A stretch of DNA of 64,000 nt from Burkholderia ambifaria (GCF_001443045.1 NZ_LKPJ01000006.1:85058-149057), one strand, 5' to 3'; counted from the stretch's first letter, positions 42,253 through 50,507 are shown. Notes: a model not told the origin generated them from the letters alone. Program-made: numbers and translations.

Positions 42253-42768
42253 TCAGCCTTTCGGTGTGTCGTCCGGCGCTGCGAGCGCCACGACGTGGCT
42301 GATGCCTTGATGCGCCATCTTCGTATAAGGGCTGAAGCGCTCGGTATTGCGCACGAGCTCCTCCGCCACCGCGCGTTCGACGCCCGGCAGCCGCACGCGG
42401 ATGTCCGCGTTCAGCATGAACAGCCCGTCCATCGGATCGCGGCAGAAGTCGATCGACGCGGACACCGACGCGCCGGCGATCGACACCCCCGCTCGCGCGG
42501 CCAGCAGGCTCAGCGCACCATGAAAGCATGCCGCGTAGCTCGCGGCGAACAGCTGTTCGGGATTCGGCCCGTCGCCGGACCCGCCGAGCGCGGACGGCAA
42601 ACGCAACGCCACGTCGAGACGTCCGTCGTCGGAGCGCGCGACGCCCGATGCGCGGCCATGCTCCGCCGCGCCGCCGGTGACGGTCACGGTCGTCGAGTAG
42701 AGCGTCTGCGGTTCGCGCCCGCGATACTTGTCAAGCAGCGACAGCGGCGGCGGGCGCAATGGCGTCAT
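42253..42768 (-). CDS. OsmC/Ohr-family protein with a missing second cysteine
   Basis: A 171-residue OsmC-fold protein. The peroxidatic site is recognisable as FAASYAACFHGALSLL (Cys81). The second conserved cysteine, normally in a CPYS-type motif, is replaced: here it reads TERFSPYTKMA (Ser146). An extra cysteine lies in DFCRDP (Cys109). Ohr and OsmC reduce organic hydroperoxides using both cysteines, so this protein may work by another route or have another job. It is the downstream partner of the NmrA-type gene (25-base gap). Confidence 0.85.
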   Translation of the reverse strand: MTPLRPPPLSLLDKYRGREPQTLYSTTVTVTGGAAEHGRASGVARSDDGRLDVALRLPSALGGSGDGPNPEQLFAASYAACFHGALSLLAARAGVSIAGASVSASIDFCRDPMDGLFMLNADIRVRLPGVERAVAEELVRNTERFSPYTKMAHQGISHVVALAAPDDTPKG

Positions 42769-42793
42769 GGTGTGCGTGATCCTGCGGTGCGGC

Positions 42794-43549
42794 TCAGCGT
42801 GCGGCCTGGTTCTGGCGGAACCACGCGTCGAAGGTCGTCGCACCGAGGCGCGCGCCGGGCCCGGGGACGAGCGTGTCGTCCTGCAGCACCGCGCCGAAGT
42901 AGTCGGCGCCCGCGTCCCGGACCACCGTGCGCGCATCGTGCGTGACCGACAGGAAATGCTCGATCTGGTCGGCGATCCGCACGCGGTCGGGGCCGCCGAT
43001 TTCAGCGATGCCGTTGCGCGGCGCATCGAGCGCGAATTCGGTGACGGCGGCTGCGACGTCATCGGATGCGATCGGCTGGAAGAATGCGGTGGTCTGCCGC
43101 GTGGTGTCGCCTTCGGTGCTTGCTTGCGCGATCGCGCCGACGAATTCGAAGAATTGCGTCGAGCGCACGATCGTGTACGGCACGCCGGCTTCGCGGATCA
43201 GGTTCTCCTGGATGATCTTGCCGCGGAAATACGCGCTTTGTTGCAGCTGGTCGGTGCCAACCACCGACAGTGCGACGTGATGGCGCACGCCCGCCGCGCG
43301 TTCCGCGGCGAACAGGTTGCGCCCCGACGTCTCGAAGAATGCCTTCACGGTCGCTTCGTCGAACGACGGCGAGTTCGCGAGATCGACGACGACGTCCGCG
43401 CCGGCCAGCGCTTCGTCGAGGCCGGCGCCCGTGAGCGTGTCGACACCCGTCGACGGTGCTGCCGCGACGGCGTCATGCCCGCGCGCCACGAGGTTTCTGA
43501 CGACCTTGCTGCCGATCAGGCCGGTGCCACCGATTACGACGATTTTCAC
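42794..43549 (-). CDS. NmrA/SDR-a type NAD(P)-binding protein
   Basis: A 251-residue atypical SDR. The nucleotide motif is at the very N-terminus (KIVVIGGTGLIGSKVVRNLVARGHDAV). HVALSVVGTDQLQQSAYFRGKIIQENLIREAGVPYTIVRSTQFFEF is typical of NmrA-like redox sensors and quinone reductases. It starts with GTG at 43549, eight bases after AAGGAG; no ATG exists at this point. It is likely co-transcribed with the OsmC gene and probably part of an oxidative or electrophile response (inference). Confidence 0.87.
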   Translation of the reverse strand: MKIVVIGGTGLIGSKVVRNLVARGHDAVAAAPSTGVDTLTGAGLDEALAGADVVVDLANSPSFDEATVKAFFETSGRNLFAAERAAGVRHHVALSVVGTDQLQQSAYFRGKIIQENLIREAGVPYTIVRSTQFFEFVGAIAQASTEGDTTRQTTAFFQPIASDDVAAAVTEFALDAPRNGIAEIGGPDRVRIADQIEHFLSVTHDARTVVRDAGADYFGAVLQDDTLVPGPGARLGATTFDAWFRQNQAAR

Positions 43550-43754
43550 GATTGCTCTCCTTGAACGGGCGCGCGACATGCACGCCGCTTGAACCTGTCG
43601 AAGCCGGCGCCCACCGCATTCACGCGATCGTGCCGGCACGTTGCGGAACCGCACGCGATCCGGCTTGCGTGTCGTTCGGCCTGCCCGAATCGTAGGCATG
43701 CGCCGCGTGATCCGGTAGTGCCTTGCAGGTACCCACGGTGTTGCGCGCCCTGCA

Positions 43755-44792
43755 TCAATCGACCGTTTCCGTCTCCGTTTCCGTTTCCGCCGGCGCCAGC
43801 GTCGTCATCGTCGTCAGGCACTGCAGGTCGCGCGCCCGCGTCTGTTCGATCATGTAGTCGATGAACACGCGGATGCGCGTGGGCAGGTGCTTGCGGCTGA
43901 GATAGCAAAGGTAATGACCGCCGTCGTCCGGTGCATGCCGGCCGAGGCAGCTCACCAGTTGTCCGTCGGCGAGCAGGTCGCACACCTGGTACGCCGGCAG
44001 CTGCGCGATGCCGAGCCCGTCGAGTGCCGCGCGCACGACGAGATCCATGTCGTTGAACGTGTGATGCGCGGCGGGCTGACGCTGCTGCGCGAGCCCGTCG
44101 ACCTTGAATTCCCACTCGATCACGCGGCCCGACGCGGTGCGCAGGTTGATGCAGCGATGCTTCGCGAGCTCGTCGACGTGACGCGGCAGACCGTGCCGAT
44201 GCGCATACGACGGCGACGCGCAGACGATCATCTGCATTGGAATCAGCTGCCGCGCGACGATCGCGCTGTCCTCCATGCGTCCGTCGCGAAACGCGACGTC
44301 GACGCGGTCGGCGGAGAAGTCGACGGGGCGGTCGTTCAGCAGCAGCTCGAGCGTGATGTCCGGATACTGCGCGTGAAAATCGCGCAGCAGCGGCGCGATG
44401 ATCTTGCGCCCGAAACCGGGCGTCGAACCGATGCGCAGATGCCCGCTCGGCGGCCCGCTGCGCAACTCGCGCATGTCGTCGAGCGCCTGCGCGAGATGTT
44501 CGATGCCCGGCCGGCAGTTCTCGTAGAAGCGCTCGCCTTCGCGCGTCAGCGACATGCTGCGCGTCGTGCGCTGGAACAGGCGCGCGTCGAGCCGCTCTTC
44601 GAGCCGTTGCACGTGACGGCTGACCGACGAGCGGCCGACGCCGAGGCGGTCGGCGGCGCGGGCGAAGCTGCCTTCGGTGACGACGGCAAGGAAAGTGACG
44701 ACGCCGGCGTAGCAGCTCGAGAAGCTTCGTGCGTACGGATCGTCGGCGTCGGGGCGGCGGATGGAGGTGTCTGGCATGGAGGTGTCTGACAT
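43755..44792 (-). CDS. LysR-family regulator with a candidate ECF41-type promoter upstream
   Basis: A 345-residue LysR protein. The HTH begins unusually late (about residue 30: VTFLAVVTEGSFARAADRLGVGRSSVSRHVQRLEERLDARLFQRTTRSM) after an N-terminal tail made by a duplicated 15-bp unit (SDTSMPDTSI). The effector domain starts near GHLRIGSTPGFGRKI and includes DRVDVAFRDG. It ends in an acidic/Thr repeat (ETETETETVD) encoded by hexamers. The frame is open to 44855, but a start at 44792 fits transcription from the promoter at 44828-44854. It is divergent from nothing; the cupin gene lies upstream on the same strand. Confidence 0.85.
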   Translation of the reverse strand: MSDTSMPDTSIRRPDADDPYARSFSSCYAGVVTFLAVVTEGSFARAADRLGVGRSSVSRHVQRLEERLDARLFQRTTRSMSLTREGERFYENCRPGIEHLAQALDDMRELRSGPPSGHLRIGSTPGFGRKIIAPLLRDFHAQYPDITLELLLNDRPVDFSADRVDVAFRDGRMEDSAIVARQLIPMQMIVCASPSYAHRHGLPRHVDELAKHRCINLRTASGRVIEWEFKVDGLAQQRQPAAHHTFNDMDLVVRAALDGLGIAQLPAYQVCDLLADGQLVSCLGRHAPDDGGHYLCYLSRKHLPTRIRVFIDYMIEQTRARDLQCLTTMTTLAPAETETETETVD

Positions 44793-44827
44793 GGAGGCGC
44801 GAGAATCGTGTTGTCCATATGCGTCTA

Positions 44828-44854
44828 GACGTTTCAGCGCCGCCACCTGTGACA
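44828..44854 (-). promoter_or_regulatory. Candidate ECF41 sigma-factor promoter
   Basis: On the minus strand TGTCACA (44854-44848), 16 bases, then CGTC (44831-44828). This matches the -35/-10 signature reported for the ECF41 group. An ECF41-type sigma gene lies 1.2 kb away. The element would start transcripts about 25-30 bases before the LysR ATG at 44792. Confidence 0.6.
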
Positions 44855-44903
44855 CCGTCCGCCGTATTTTTATGAAAAAAGGCCGCGGCGGCCGGCGAGC
44901 CGA

Positions 44904-45308
44904 TTATTTCTCCGGCACGAACACCGGCGCGCCCTTGTCCTTCAGCAACAGCACGATGAACTTCGCGGGCTTCGTGCGGCTCGCGTTGCGTCCGACCGTG
45001 TGCAGGTCGTCCGGGCCTTCGTAGAACGTCTGGCCCGGTTTCAGCGTGACGGGTTCGCCGCCCTTCACCTGCATCACGATCGAGCCCTCGACTACGTAGA
45101 CGAACGCGGGCGCGTGGTGCCGGTGGACCGGGTCCACCGCGCCGGGCGGATACTCGACCGAGATCATCTGCGCTTCCTTGCCCGGATAGTCGTCGAGCGG
45201 TTTCGTCATCAGCGGCGTGACGATGGCAGAGGGCGCCGCGTGGACGGCGCTGGTTGCGGCCCCCGCGACGACGAGCGCGGCCGCGACGGCATGTTTCAAG
45301 CGAATCAT
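44904..45308 (-). CDS. Exported cupin-domain protein
   Basis: A 134-residue small protein with a signal peptide (MIRLKHAVAAALVVAGAATSAVHA). It has a single cupin barrel with motif 1 PPGAVDPVHRHHAPAFVYVVEGSIVMQ (metal histidines and glutamate) and motif 2 PGQTFYEGPDDLHTVGRNAS. Exported single cupins bind metal and can act as isomerases or quercetinase-like enzymes. It lies 77 bases downstream of the AhpD-like gene on the same strand, so both likely form an operon. Confidence 0.87.
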   Translation of the reverse strand: MIRLKHAVAAALVVAGAATSAVHAAPSAIVTPLMTKPLDDYPGKEAQMISVEYPPGAVDPVHRHHAPAFVYVVEGSIVMQVKGGEPVTLKPGQTFYEGPDDLHTVGRNASRTKPAKFIVLLLKDKGAPVFVPEK

Positions 45309-45385
45309 GGGATGGTTTCCGGTGAGGGCCGCCGGCAGACAGCCGGCGGCGAAGGAGGGGGGCTGCCCGCAGCCGGGCGCGGGCG

Positions 45386-45865
45386 TCAGGCGAGATTCGC
45401 CTTGTCGAGGCCGTATGCCTTGTCGGCCGAACCCGGTGCGGTGCGGAACGCCACGTTCGCGCGGTTCCAGCCGTTGATCACCATCACTTCGAACGTCAGG
45501 TCTGACAATTCCTTTTCGGACAGCTGGCCGCGCACGCGATCGTAGACATCGTCCGGCACGCCGTGCTCGGGGATTTTCGTCAGCACTTCGGTCCATGCGA
45601 GCGCGGCGCGCTCGCGCGGCGAGAACAGCGTCGATTCGCGCCACGTCGCCAGATGATGAAGGCGCAGTTCGCGCTCGCCGTGAAGGCGTGCCTCCTTCAC
45701 GTGCATGTCGAGGCAGAATGCGCAGCCGTTGAGTTGCGATGCGCGCGCGGACACGAGATCGCGGATCGATTCCTCGATCGCGCTGGTGCGCAGCACGTTG
45801 CTGAGTTCGAGGAACTGCCTGAACAGCTCCGGCGATTGATGCATGTAGTTGAGACGCTGCGTCAT
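45386..45865 (-). CDS. Carboxymuconolactone decarboxylase / AhpD-like protein
   Basis: A 159-residue CMD-family protein with the AhpD-type redox signature. EESIRDLVSARASQLNGCAFCLDMHVKEARLHGE contains the CxxC (CAFC) and downstream His. It probably acts as a peroxidase or thiol reductase. In ECF41 systems the sigma factor typically sits beside a CMD, oxidoreductase or epimerase gene. This gene follows the ECF41 gene by 181 bases on the same strand, which fits. The ATG at 45865 follows TGGAGA; a longer frame from 45913 is not family-like. Confidence 0.9.
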   Translation of the reverse strand: MTQRLNYMHQSPELFRQFLELSNVLRTSAIEESIRDLVSARASQLNGCAFCLDMHVKEARLHGERELRLHHLATWRESTLFSPRERAALAWTEVLTKIPEHGVPDDVYDRVRGQLSEKELSDLTFEVMVINGWNRANVAFRTAPGSADKAYGLDKANLA

Positions 45866-46046
45866 GATTTCTCCAGGCGACAAAAAGGCTTGCCCGCGCT
45901 CGGCGGGTGTCATGGGGCGGCAGGGCGCCGCGTGAAATCATGTTAGGAGCGCGTGGCGGCGCGCGGTAGCCACGCGGAGGGACGCATCGTGTTGCATGTG
46001 CTGCACCAATGCCGCCACGATCGCGGCACGGCGCGCGCTACGATTT

Positions 46047-46955
46047 TCAGTCTTCGGATATCAGGCGCTGGTCGGCACCACCGCACGCGGCCGCGATCCG
46101 CGCGAGCTTGTCCGGGTTGCGCTGCACGAGGATCCGGACGATGCACGTGCCGTCCGTCTCGAACGACATCGCGGATTCGAGCTGCCCCGCGATGAAACGC
46201 AGCATCGCCCATTCGCCGTTCAGTACGACCGGGCGCATCTCGACGCCGCTGCCGCAGCGCAGCCACGTCGCGTAGAACAGCTGGGCGATGCGGCGGCCGC
46301 CGACCATCGGTTGCGGGAAACTCTGGACCTTGCCGCCGCCGTCGCCGATCAGCATCGCGTCTTCGGCGAGCAGCGCCTGGATCGACGGGAAGTCGCCTTG
46401 CGCGAGCGCGTGCGAGAAAGTTTGCAGCAGTTGCCGGTGCGTTTCGTGCGGCACCAGGTAGCGCGGCCGGTCGTCGTCGCGCAATTGGGCCTTCGCACGG
46501 CTGACGAGCTGCCGGCACGCGGCTTCGGATTTGCCGATCGCGTCGGCGATCCGGTCGTAGTCGACGTCGAACACTTCGCGCAGCAGGAACGCCGCACGCG
46601 CTTCCGGCGTCAGCCGTTCGAGCAGCATCAGGTACGCGACCGATACGTCGCTCGCGCGCTCTGTCATTTCCTCGGGCGTGGCCGGCGATTCGCCGAGCTC
46701 CGGCTCCGGCAGCCAGATGCCGGTGTAATGCTCGCGCCGGATCTTCGCCGCGCGCAGGCGGTCGATCGCGGTCCGCGTCGTGACCGCGACGAGCCACGCC
46801 TCGCCGTTCTCGATTCCGTCGCGCGCCGCTTCGTGCCAGCGCAGCCAGACGTCCTGCACGATGTCCTCGGCGTCCGCGACGGAGCCGAGCATCCGGTACG
46901 CGATCTTCTGCAGGCGCGGGCGCAGCGCGTGGAAGGTCTGGGCGTCGTCGTTCAT
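46047..46955 (-). CDS. ECF41-group sigma factor with a fused SnoaL-like regulatory domain
   Basis: A 302-residue protein. Sigma region 2 is YRMLGSVADAEDIVQDVWLRW, region 4 RAAFLLREVFDVDYDRIADAIGKSEAACRQLVSRAKAQL. The linker contains WLPEP (81-85). A C-terminal SnoaL-like domain (about 170-302) carries DGGGK (205-209) and a degenerate NGxxx site (LNGEWAM, 245-251). These motifs define ECF41, in which the fused domain replaces an anti-sigma factor. It is preceded by a small coupled frame (ATGA overlap at 46952-46955). The activating signal is unknown; the AhpD-like gene next to it suggests a role in redox or electrophile stress. Confidence 0.92.
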   Translation of the reverse strand: MNDDAQTFHALRPRLQKIAYRMLGSVADAEDIVQDVWLRWHEAARDGIENGEAWLVAVTTRTAIDRLRAAKIRREHYTGIWLPEPELGESPATPEEMTERASDVSVAYLMLLERLTPEARAAFLLREVFDVDYDRIADAIGKSEAACRQLVSRAKAQLRDDDRPRYLVPHETHRQLLQTFSHALAQGDFPSIQALLAEDAMLIGDGGGKVQSFPQPMVGGRRIAQLFYATWLRCGSGVEMRPVVLNGEWAMLRFIAGQLESAMSFETDGTCIVRILVQRNPDKLARIAAACGGADQRLISED

Positions 46956-47080
46956 GCTGCCCGCGCGCCCATGCGCGATGCGGGGCCGCGGTCGATGCGA
47001 TGCGCGGCATCGCGGCGGCCGCGCAGGTCGACGACGAAATCGTCGCCATTCGCGTTCATCTGCTGAAATCCGGTGGGCAT
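46952..47080 (-). CDS. Small coupled open frame upstream of the ECF41 gene
   Basis: A 42-residue frame starting MPTGFQQMNANGDDFVVDLRG with GGAAC seven bases upstream and ending with a TGA that overlaps the sigma-factor ATG (ATGA). It is rich in Arg and Asp at its end. It could be a genuine leader or accessory peptide coupling translation of the sigma factor, or a chance frame; no family is recognised. Confidence 0.4.
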   Translation of the reverse strand: MPTGFQQMNANGDDFVVDLRGRRDAAHRIDRGPASRMGARAA

Positions 47081-47177
47081 GGTCGTTCCTGAATCGAGGC
47101 ACGCGAATACTGTACGTGGCTTGCCGGCGGCGATCAATCGCGGCCCGGCGATGCTCCAGACTGCTCCAGACGCTCGC

Positions 47178-47195
47178 CTACGTAATTTTACGTAG
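47178..47195. promoter_or_regulatory. CTACGTAA-TT-TTACGTAG palindrome upstream of cstA
   Basis: A perfect 8-bp inverted repeat with a 2-base centre, followed at 47203-47209 by a further TACGTAG half. Just before it the 10-mer TGCTCCAGAC occurs twice in tandem (47152-47171). It lies 160 bases before the cstA ATG and 220 before the divergent sigma gene, and is probably a regulator site. The rest of 46956-47356 shows only the small coupled frame. Confidence 0.6.
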
Positions 47196-47356
47196 CACCG
47201 CGTACGTAGTTGTGCGCTTGTAAGCCGCCCCCGTCGCGCGGAATACTACGGCCCACTGCCGCGGCTTCCACGAGACGCGGCACGACGCATCGACGTCACG
47301 CGGGTTCGGTTCCTTGCCGGATCCACTCAAAACCACATAGGAGACCAGGAGACGCC

Positions 47357-49435
47357 ATGAATCGGGCTTCCAGTACCCTGCTCTGGATCGCGGTCGCGCT
47401 GCTCGGCGCGTTCGCGTTCGGGACGATCGCACTTGCGCACGGCGAACGCGTCAGCGCGCTCTGGATCGTGATCGCCGCAGTCTGCGTATATCTCATCGCA
47501 TATCGCTTCTACAGCCGCTTCATCGCCAGCAAGGTCATGCAGCTCGACGGGCTGCGGATGACGCCGGCGGTCAAGTTCAACGACGGCCTCGACTACGTGC
47601 CGACCAACAAGTACGTGCTGTTCGGCCATCACTTCGCCGCCATCGCCGGTGCCGGGCCGCTCGTCGGGCCGGTGCTCGCCGCGCAGATGGGCTACACGCC
47701 CGGCATGCTGTGGATCCTGGCCGGCGTCGTGTTCGCCGGCGCGGTGCAGGACTTCATCGTGCTGTTCATCTCGACGCGCCGCGACGGCCGCTCGCTCGGC
47801 GACCTCGTCAAGATGGAGCTCGGCACGGTGCCCGGCGTGATCGCGCTGTTCGGCGCGTTCCTGATCATGGTGATCATCCTTGCGGTGCTCGCGCTGATCG
47901 TCGTGAAGGCGCTCACGAATTCGCCGTGGGGCACGTTCACCGTCGCCGCGACGATTCCGATCGCGCTGTTCATGGGCGTCTACACGCGCTACATCCGTCC
48001 GGGCCGCATCGGCGAAGTGTCGATCATCGGCTTCGTGCTGCTGATGGCGTCGATCGCGTTCGGCCAGTCCGTGCACGATTCGCCGACGCTCGCCGCCTGG
48101 TTCACGTTCAACGGCACGCAGCTCACGTGGATCCTGATCGGCTACGGCTTCGTCGCATCGGTGCTGCCGGTGTGGCTGCTGCTCGCGCCGCGCGACTACC
48201 TGTCGACGTTCCTGAAGATCGGCACGATCCTCGGCCTCGCGATCGGCATCCTGGTCGTCGCACCGGAACTGAAGATGCCCGCGCTGACGAAGTTCGTCGA
48301 CGGCACGGGCCCGGTGTGGTCGGGCAACCTGTTCCCGTTCCTGTTCATCACGATCGCGTGCGGCGCGGTGTCGGGCTTCCACGCGCTGATCTCGTCGGGC
48401 ACGACGCCGAAGCTGATCGACAACGAAACCAACGCGCGCTTCATCGGTTACGGCGCGATGCTGATGGAATCGTTCGTCGCGATCATGGCGCTGGTCGCCG
48501 CGTGCGTGATCGAACCGGGCATCTACTTCGCGATGAACGCGCCGGCCGCCGTGCTCGGCTCGACGCCGGAAGCGGTTGCCAACACCGTCACGCAATGGGG
48601 CTTCGTGCTGACGCCCGACATGCTCACGCAAACCGCGAAGGCCGTCGGCGAAACCACGATCATCGCGCGCGCGGGCGGCGCACCGACGCTGGCCGTCGGC
48701 ATGGCGCACATCCTGCACCAGGTGATCGGCGGCGAAGCGATGATGGCGTTCTGGTATCACTTCGCGATCCTGTTCGAGGCGCTGTTCATCCTGACGGCCG
48801 TCGACGCCGGCACGCGCGCGGGCCGCTTCATGCTGCAGGACCTGCTCGGCACGTTCCACCCGGCGCTCAAGCGCACCGAGTCGCTGCCCGCGAACCTGGT
48901 CGCCACTGGGCTGTGCGTGGCCGCGTGGGGCTACTTCCTGTACCAGGGCGTGGTCGATCCGCTCGGCGGCATCAACACGCTGTGGCCGCTGTTCGGCATC
49001 TCGAACCAGATGCTTGCCGCCATCGCGCTGGTGCTCGGCACCGTCGTGCTGTTCAAGATGAAGCGTGAGCGCTATGCGTGGGTGACGATCGTGCCGACCG
49101 TGTGGTTGCTGATCTGCACGCTGACGGCCGGCTGGCAGAAGATTTTCGACGCGAACCCGAAGGTCAGCTTCCTCGCGCACGCCGCGAAGCTGCAGGCCGC
49201 CGTGGACGAAGGCAAGGTGCTCGCGCCGGCGAAGTCGATCGCGCAGATGAAGCGGATCATCTTCAACGATTACATCGATGCGGCGCTGGCCGGGCTGTTC
49301 ATCTTCGTCGTCGTGGCGATCGCGGTGTACGGCGTGATCGCCGTGCTGCGCGCACGCCGCGAGGCGAAGCCGACCGTGCGCGAGACGCCGTACGAAGCGA
49401 TGCCGGCCGCGCAGGCGCTCGGCAGCGGACGATAA
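47357..49435 (+). CDS. cstA: Carbon starvation protein A (peptide/pyruvate transporter)
   Basis: A 692-residue membrane protein with about 16-18 hydrophobic segments and the CstA hallmarks. These are YVPTNKYVLFGHHFAAIAGAGPLVGPVLAAQMGY, LWILAGVVFAGAVQDF, SGFHALISSGTTPKLIDNE and NTLWPLFGISNQMLAAIALVLGTV. CstA proteins import peptides or pyruvate, mostly under carbon limitation. AGGAG precedes the ATG at 47357; the frame is open to 47210 but that part has no membrane character. It is followed after 12 bases by the small YbdD-type gene, its usual partner. Promoter-proximal palindromes suggest regulation. Confidence 0.95.
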   Translation: MNRASSTLLWIAVALLGAFAFGTIALAHGERVSALWIVIAAVCVYLIAYRFYSRFIASKVMQLDGLRMTPAVKFNDGLDYVPTNKYVLFGHHFAAIAGAGPLVGPVLAAQMGYTPGMLWILAGVVFAGAVQDFIVLFISTRRDGRSLGDLVKMELGTVPGVIALFGAFLIMVIILAVLALIVVKALTNSPWGTFTVAATIPIALFMGVYTRYIRPGRIGEVSIIGFVLLMASIAFGQSVHDSPTLAAWFTFNGTQLTWILIGYGFVASVLPVWLLLAPRDYLSTFLKIGTILGLAIGILVVAPELKMPALTKFVDGTGPVWSGNLFPFLFITIACGAVSGFHALISSGTTPKLIDNETNARFIGYGAMLMESFVAIMALVAACVIEPGIYFAMNAPAAVLGSTPEAVANTVTQWGFVLTPDMLTQTAKAVGETTIIARAGGAPTLAVGMAHILHQVIGGEAMMAFWYHFAILFEALFILTAVDAGTRAGRFMLQDLLGTFHPALKRTESLPANLVATGLCVAAWGYFLYQGVVDPLGGINTLWPLFGISNQMLAAIALVLGTVVLFKMKRERYAWVTIVPTVWLLICTLTAGWQKIFDANPKVSFLAHAAKLQAAVDEGKVLAPAKSIAQMKRIIFNDYIDAALAGLFIFVVVAIAVYGVIAVLRARREAKPTVRETPYEAMPAAQALGSGR

Positions 49436-49447
49436 CGGGAGGCCGCG

Positions 49448-49654
49448 ATGTTCAGCGATCTTGGCGGCGACCTGCGCAGTGCGGGGCGTTACCTCGGGCA
49501 GGCGTTGCGGCTGATGGTCGGCCTGCCCGACTACGACACCTACGTCGCGCACATGCGCGAGACTCATCCGGACCGAGAGCCGATGACGTACGAGGAATTT
49601 TTCCGCGAGCGTCAGAATGCGCGGTATGGGTCGGGGGCAGGGAAGTGTTGCTGA
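49448..49654 (+). CDS. YbdD/YjiX-family small protein (CstA partner)
   Basis: A 68-residue protein of the DUF466 family. The conserved core is [42 protein letters not shown]. It ends GSGAGKCC, with the double cysteine typical of the group. It is always found behind cstA-type genes and is thought to help the transporter, though the mechanism is not established. It is co-transcribed with cstA and followed by a strong terminator. Confidence 0.93.
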   Translation: MFSDLGGDLRSAGRYLGQALRLMVGLPDYDTYVAHMRETHPDREPMTYEEFFRERQNARYGSGAGKCC

Positions 49655-49702
49655 ACCGGACCGGTGAAGCCGGCCGGTAAGGCCGTCCGGTGACGGGCCA
49701 GG

Positions 49703-49739
49703 AAGCGCCGCGAAGGCATTCGCGGCGCTTTTTCTTTTT
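49703..49739 (+). terminator. Intrinsic terminator of the cstA operon
   Basis: AAGCGCCGCGAA (49703-49714) pairs perfectly with TTCGCGGCGCTT (49719-49730) around GGCA, followed by a T-run interrupted by one C. It is a textbook 12-bp intrinsic terminator. Confidence 0.95.
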
Positions 49740-49865
49740 GGGGACGGGCGGCGCTTGGCGCGCGCCGTCGCCGCAGCGTTTGACCGGCTTCAGCGCGACG
49801 CGATCCGGCCGCCGGTATCATAGGGCTCTGCTTTTTTCCGATGAATCCGCGCAGGAGAACCCGTC

Positions 49866-50486
49866 GTGCATGTCGGTGAGCGTTTCAACAGCATTTCCCA
49901 TCTCGTCGGCGCGGTGCTGTCGGTAGCAGGGCTTGTCGCACTCGTGACGATGGGCGCGCTCGAAGGCGATCCCTACAAGATCGTGAGCTTCAGCGTGTAC
50001 GGCGCGATGCTGATCCTGCTCTACGCGATCTCGACGCTGTATCACAGCGTGCGTAACCCGCGGCTCAAGGCAATCCTGCAGAAGTGCGACCATTCGGCCA
50101 TTTATCTGCTGATCGCGGGCAGCTACACCCCGTTCACGCTCGTCACGCTGCGCGGCCCGTGGGGCTGGTCGCTGTTCGGCGTGAGCTGGGGGCTCGCCGC
50201 ATTCGGGATCGCGCAGGAACTCACGCTCGGACGGCGCACACGCATCGTGTCGATGGTGCTGTACGTGCTGATGGGCTGGCTCGCGCTGGTCGCGATCCGC
50301 CCGCTGATCCACGCGTTGCCACCGGTCGGTACCGCATGGCTCTTGGCCGGCGGCGTCATCTACAGCGTGGGCATCTACTTCTTCATCAACGACGAGCGTA
50401 TCCGCCACGGGCACGGTATCTGGCATCTGTTCGTGCTGGCCGGCAGCCTGTGCCAGTTCGTCAGCGTCGCGATGTATGTCGCGTGA
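49866..50486 (+). CDS. Hemolysin III / YqfA-family (PAQR-like) membrane protein
   Basis: A 206-residue protein with seven predicted transmembrane segments. It shows the family marks MHVGERFNSISHLVGAVLSVAG, STLYHSV (metal His), KCDHSAIYLLIAGSYTPFTLV and GHGIWHLFVLAGSLCQF. Despite the name, most members are housekeeping membrane hydrolase-like proteins related to adiponectin receptors. The start is a GTG at 49866 with AGGAGA seven bases before it; the overlapping ATG is in another frame. It is monocistronic. Confidence 0.92.
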   Translation: MHVGERFNSISHLVGAVLSVAGLVALVTMGALEGDPYKIVSFSVYGAMLILLYAISTLYHSVRNPRLKAILQKCDHSAIYLLIAGSYTPFTLVTLRGPWGWSLFGVSWGLAAFGIAQELTLGRRTRIVSMVLYVLMGWLALVAIRPLIHALPPVGTAWLLAGGVIYSVGIYFFINDERIRHGHGIWHLFVLAGSLCQFVSVAMYVA

Positions 50487-50507
50487 GCGTGCACGGCACG
50501 GCGCGCG

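Noticed and set aside
47210..47356. Extended N-terminus for CstA from an in-frame upstream start
   Set aside because: The upstream residues are not hydrophobic and the AGGAG sits before the ATG at 47357.
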